A DNA stretch of 64,000 bases, taken from NCBI GenBank assembly GCA_030407315.1, contig JALQPE010002441.1:1-64000 (forward strand), in the 5' to 3' direction. The notes beneath the pieces are model-generated. The model made no database searches, had not been told where the DNA came from, and saw only the letters and a program-made list of their open reading frames with translations. How positions within the stretch are numbered: position 1 is the first letter of the stretch; each line of letters starts with the position of its first letter. The DNA comes from Asparagopsis taxiformis. Lineage: Eukaryota > Rhodophyta > Florideophyceae > Bonnemaisoniales > Bonnemaisoniaceae. The position numbers and the translations under genes are program-made. This document shows positions 63,239-64,000 of the stretch, one piece after another.

Positions 63239-64000
63239 CTAGTTTTCCGACGACGTTTCGGAGTCGTCGGAGGTTTCTAAGGCGTCGGCAACGTCTTGAG
63301 CCGTTACGGAAGATCCGTTACATTCTAAAACGTCTCGCCTCAGAGGGCCCGGTTTGGGATGATTTTCGTCATCGGCGAACGCAACCATGCGTGTTGGAGG
63401 GTTTGACCGTTGGAGAACGGCCTTAGGGTAATCCCTTTTTCGGTTGAACCGGTCAGACTGGCGCTGTTGGCGGCGCATGACCTGTTCCGGTTCTTGTTGG
63501 TAAGCGTAGTTCGCAAAGGCGAAGTAGGTTCCCACAGAGGGCGGTAAGTAAGGGCAAGTGTATAGCACGTGCCCCGGTTGGCGACAGCCAGAGCATCTCC
63601 AGGTAACAGCCCCCTCGGGGATCATAGACTCAGCGAGCTTAAGATGTTCTCCCGTTAGGGTAGGGGCCTGCATTGGAGCACCCATTGAATTCCCAGAAGG
63701 GATAGGTAAAGTCGGCGGTGGGGTCCGCGGTGTCGCGGATGGCTCCCCGGGTACGGTGGCGAGCATCGCTTTGCGTTTGCGATCGGCAATTTCCCGGGTA
63801 GGGTAAGCCTTTGGCTTTGCAGGTAGCGAAGCTCGTAGAGAGTCCCCGAGTCCTTGTGCAAGGTTACGGACGGCGAGAAAGTCTTCTCCGCCGGAGCGGC
63901 CGATTGTAACCTTGACGGTGTGCTTAACCTCTGGGCGTAGGCCCTTGAGGTAGTAGTTGACCAAGTCTCTTTCCGAGAAGACGTTCGCACACAGGAGGGC
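63239..64000 (-). CDS. Chromovirus D gag, C-terminal part (runs off window)
   Basis: Open from the right edge (ALLCANVFSERDLVNYYLKGLRP, matching ALRCGDAFSERTLVSIFVDGLRP of C gag) to the stop at 63239. One zinc knuckle CSGCRQPGHVLYTC (C-x2-C-x4-H-x4-C, about 63553-63594) and an acidic Ser-rich end. The start lies outside the window. Confidence 0.88.
   Translation of the reverse strand, partial: ALLCANVFSERDLVNYYLKGLRPEVKHTVKVTIGRSGGEDFLAVRNLAQGLGDSLRASLPAKPKAYPTREIADRKRKAMLATVPGEPSATPRTPPPTLPIPSGNSMGAPMQAPTLTGEHLKLAESMIPEGAVTWRCSGCRQPGHVLYTCPYLPPSVGTYFAFANYAYQQEPEQVMRRQQRQSDRFNRKRDYPKAVLQRSNPPTRMVAFADDENHPKPGPLRRDVLECNGSSVTAQDVADALETSDDSETSSEN

Larger units (their letters stand above)
40199..64000 (-). 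mobile_element. Chromovirus D (Ty3/gypsy), 3' LTR to window edge, split by chromovirus C
   Basis: Minus strand, from the right edge: gag, pol (interrupted at 61586/48204 by C), chromodomain, a convergent plus-strand ORF, polypurine tract, 3' LTR. About 10.4 kb of D itself is visible and the 5' LTR is outside. Two frameshifts plus the C insertion in pol and a stop in the antisense ORF mark it as dead. Confidence 0.92.

Overview
This is a eukaryotic nuclear window dominated by LTR retrotransposons. It has no operons or ribosome-binding sites. It does have TATA boxes, an AATAAA signal, an intron-split tRNA and reverse-transcribing elements carrying chromatin-reader domains. My best guess for the host is a multicellular red alga: few spliceosomal introns, many Copia and Ty3 elements, and a single-ORF Copia resembling what I recall of the red-algal/GalEa-type elements. 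That is inference and no search was possible.

Layout. 1-2495: a multiply frameshifted gene ending in a 2OG-Fe(II) oxygenase-like fold. 2771-4690: a higher-order tandem repeat full of palindromes. 4985-5960: a strongly purine-biased stretch. 6544-8238 (minus): an intact 564-aa gene with Tudor/SH3-like N-terminal domains. 9228-17313: copy 1 of a segmental duplication, interrupted by Copia A (9969-14748) and cut at its right end by a Copia B array (17314-28417). The array reads LTR-internal-LTR-internal-LTR-partial gag with an exact 4,925-bp period. At 28417/28418 it is fused to a 5' fragment of a Ty3 element (D', minus strand, 28418-29925). 30581-31051 (minus): a Lys-rich nuclear-type ORF. 31579-34877: copy 2 of the duplication without insertions, so it preserves both empty target sites and leads from a TATA box into an intact secreted Cys-rich protein gene (34953-35516). 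36627-36997 (minus): a tRNA-Met(CAT) with an intron of about 297 nt. 40199 to the right edge (minus): chromovirus D, split by the 13.4-kb chromovirus C (48204-61581), whose insertion point lies at the RT catalytic YLDD codons of D.

How the parts relate. C and D share one plan: gag, pol in the -1 frame, a chromodomain after integrase, and a large convergent antisense ORF between pol and the 3' LTR. The two antisense proteins look homologous and are the best candidate here for something undescribed. Copia B carries a PDS5-type Tudor domain between integrase and RT. Its start codon lies inside a primer-binding site complementary to the anticodon region of initiator tRNA-Met. All identifications come from reading motifs; no homology search or alignment program was run.
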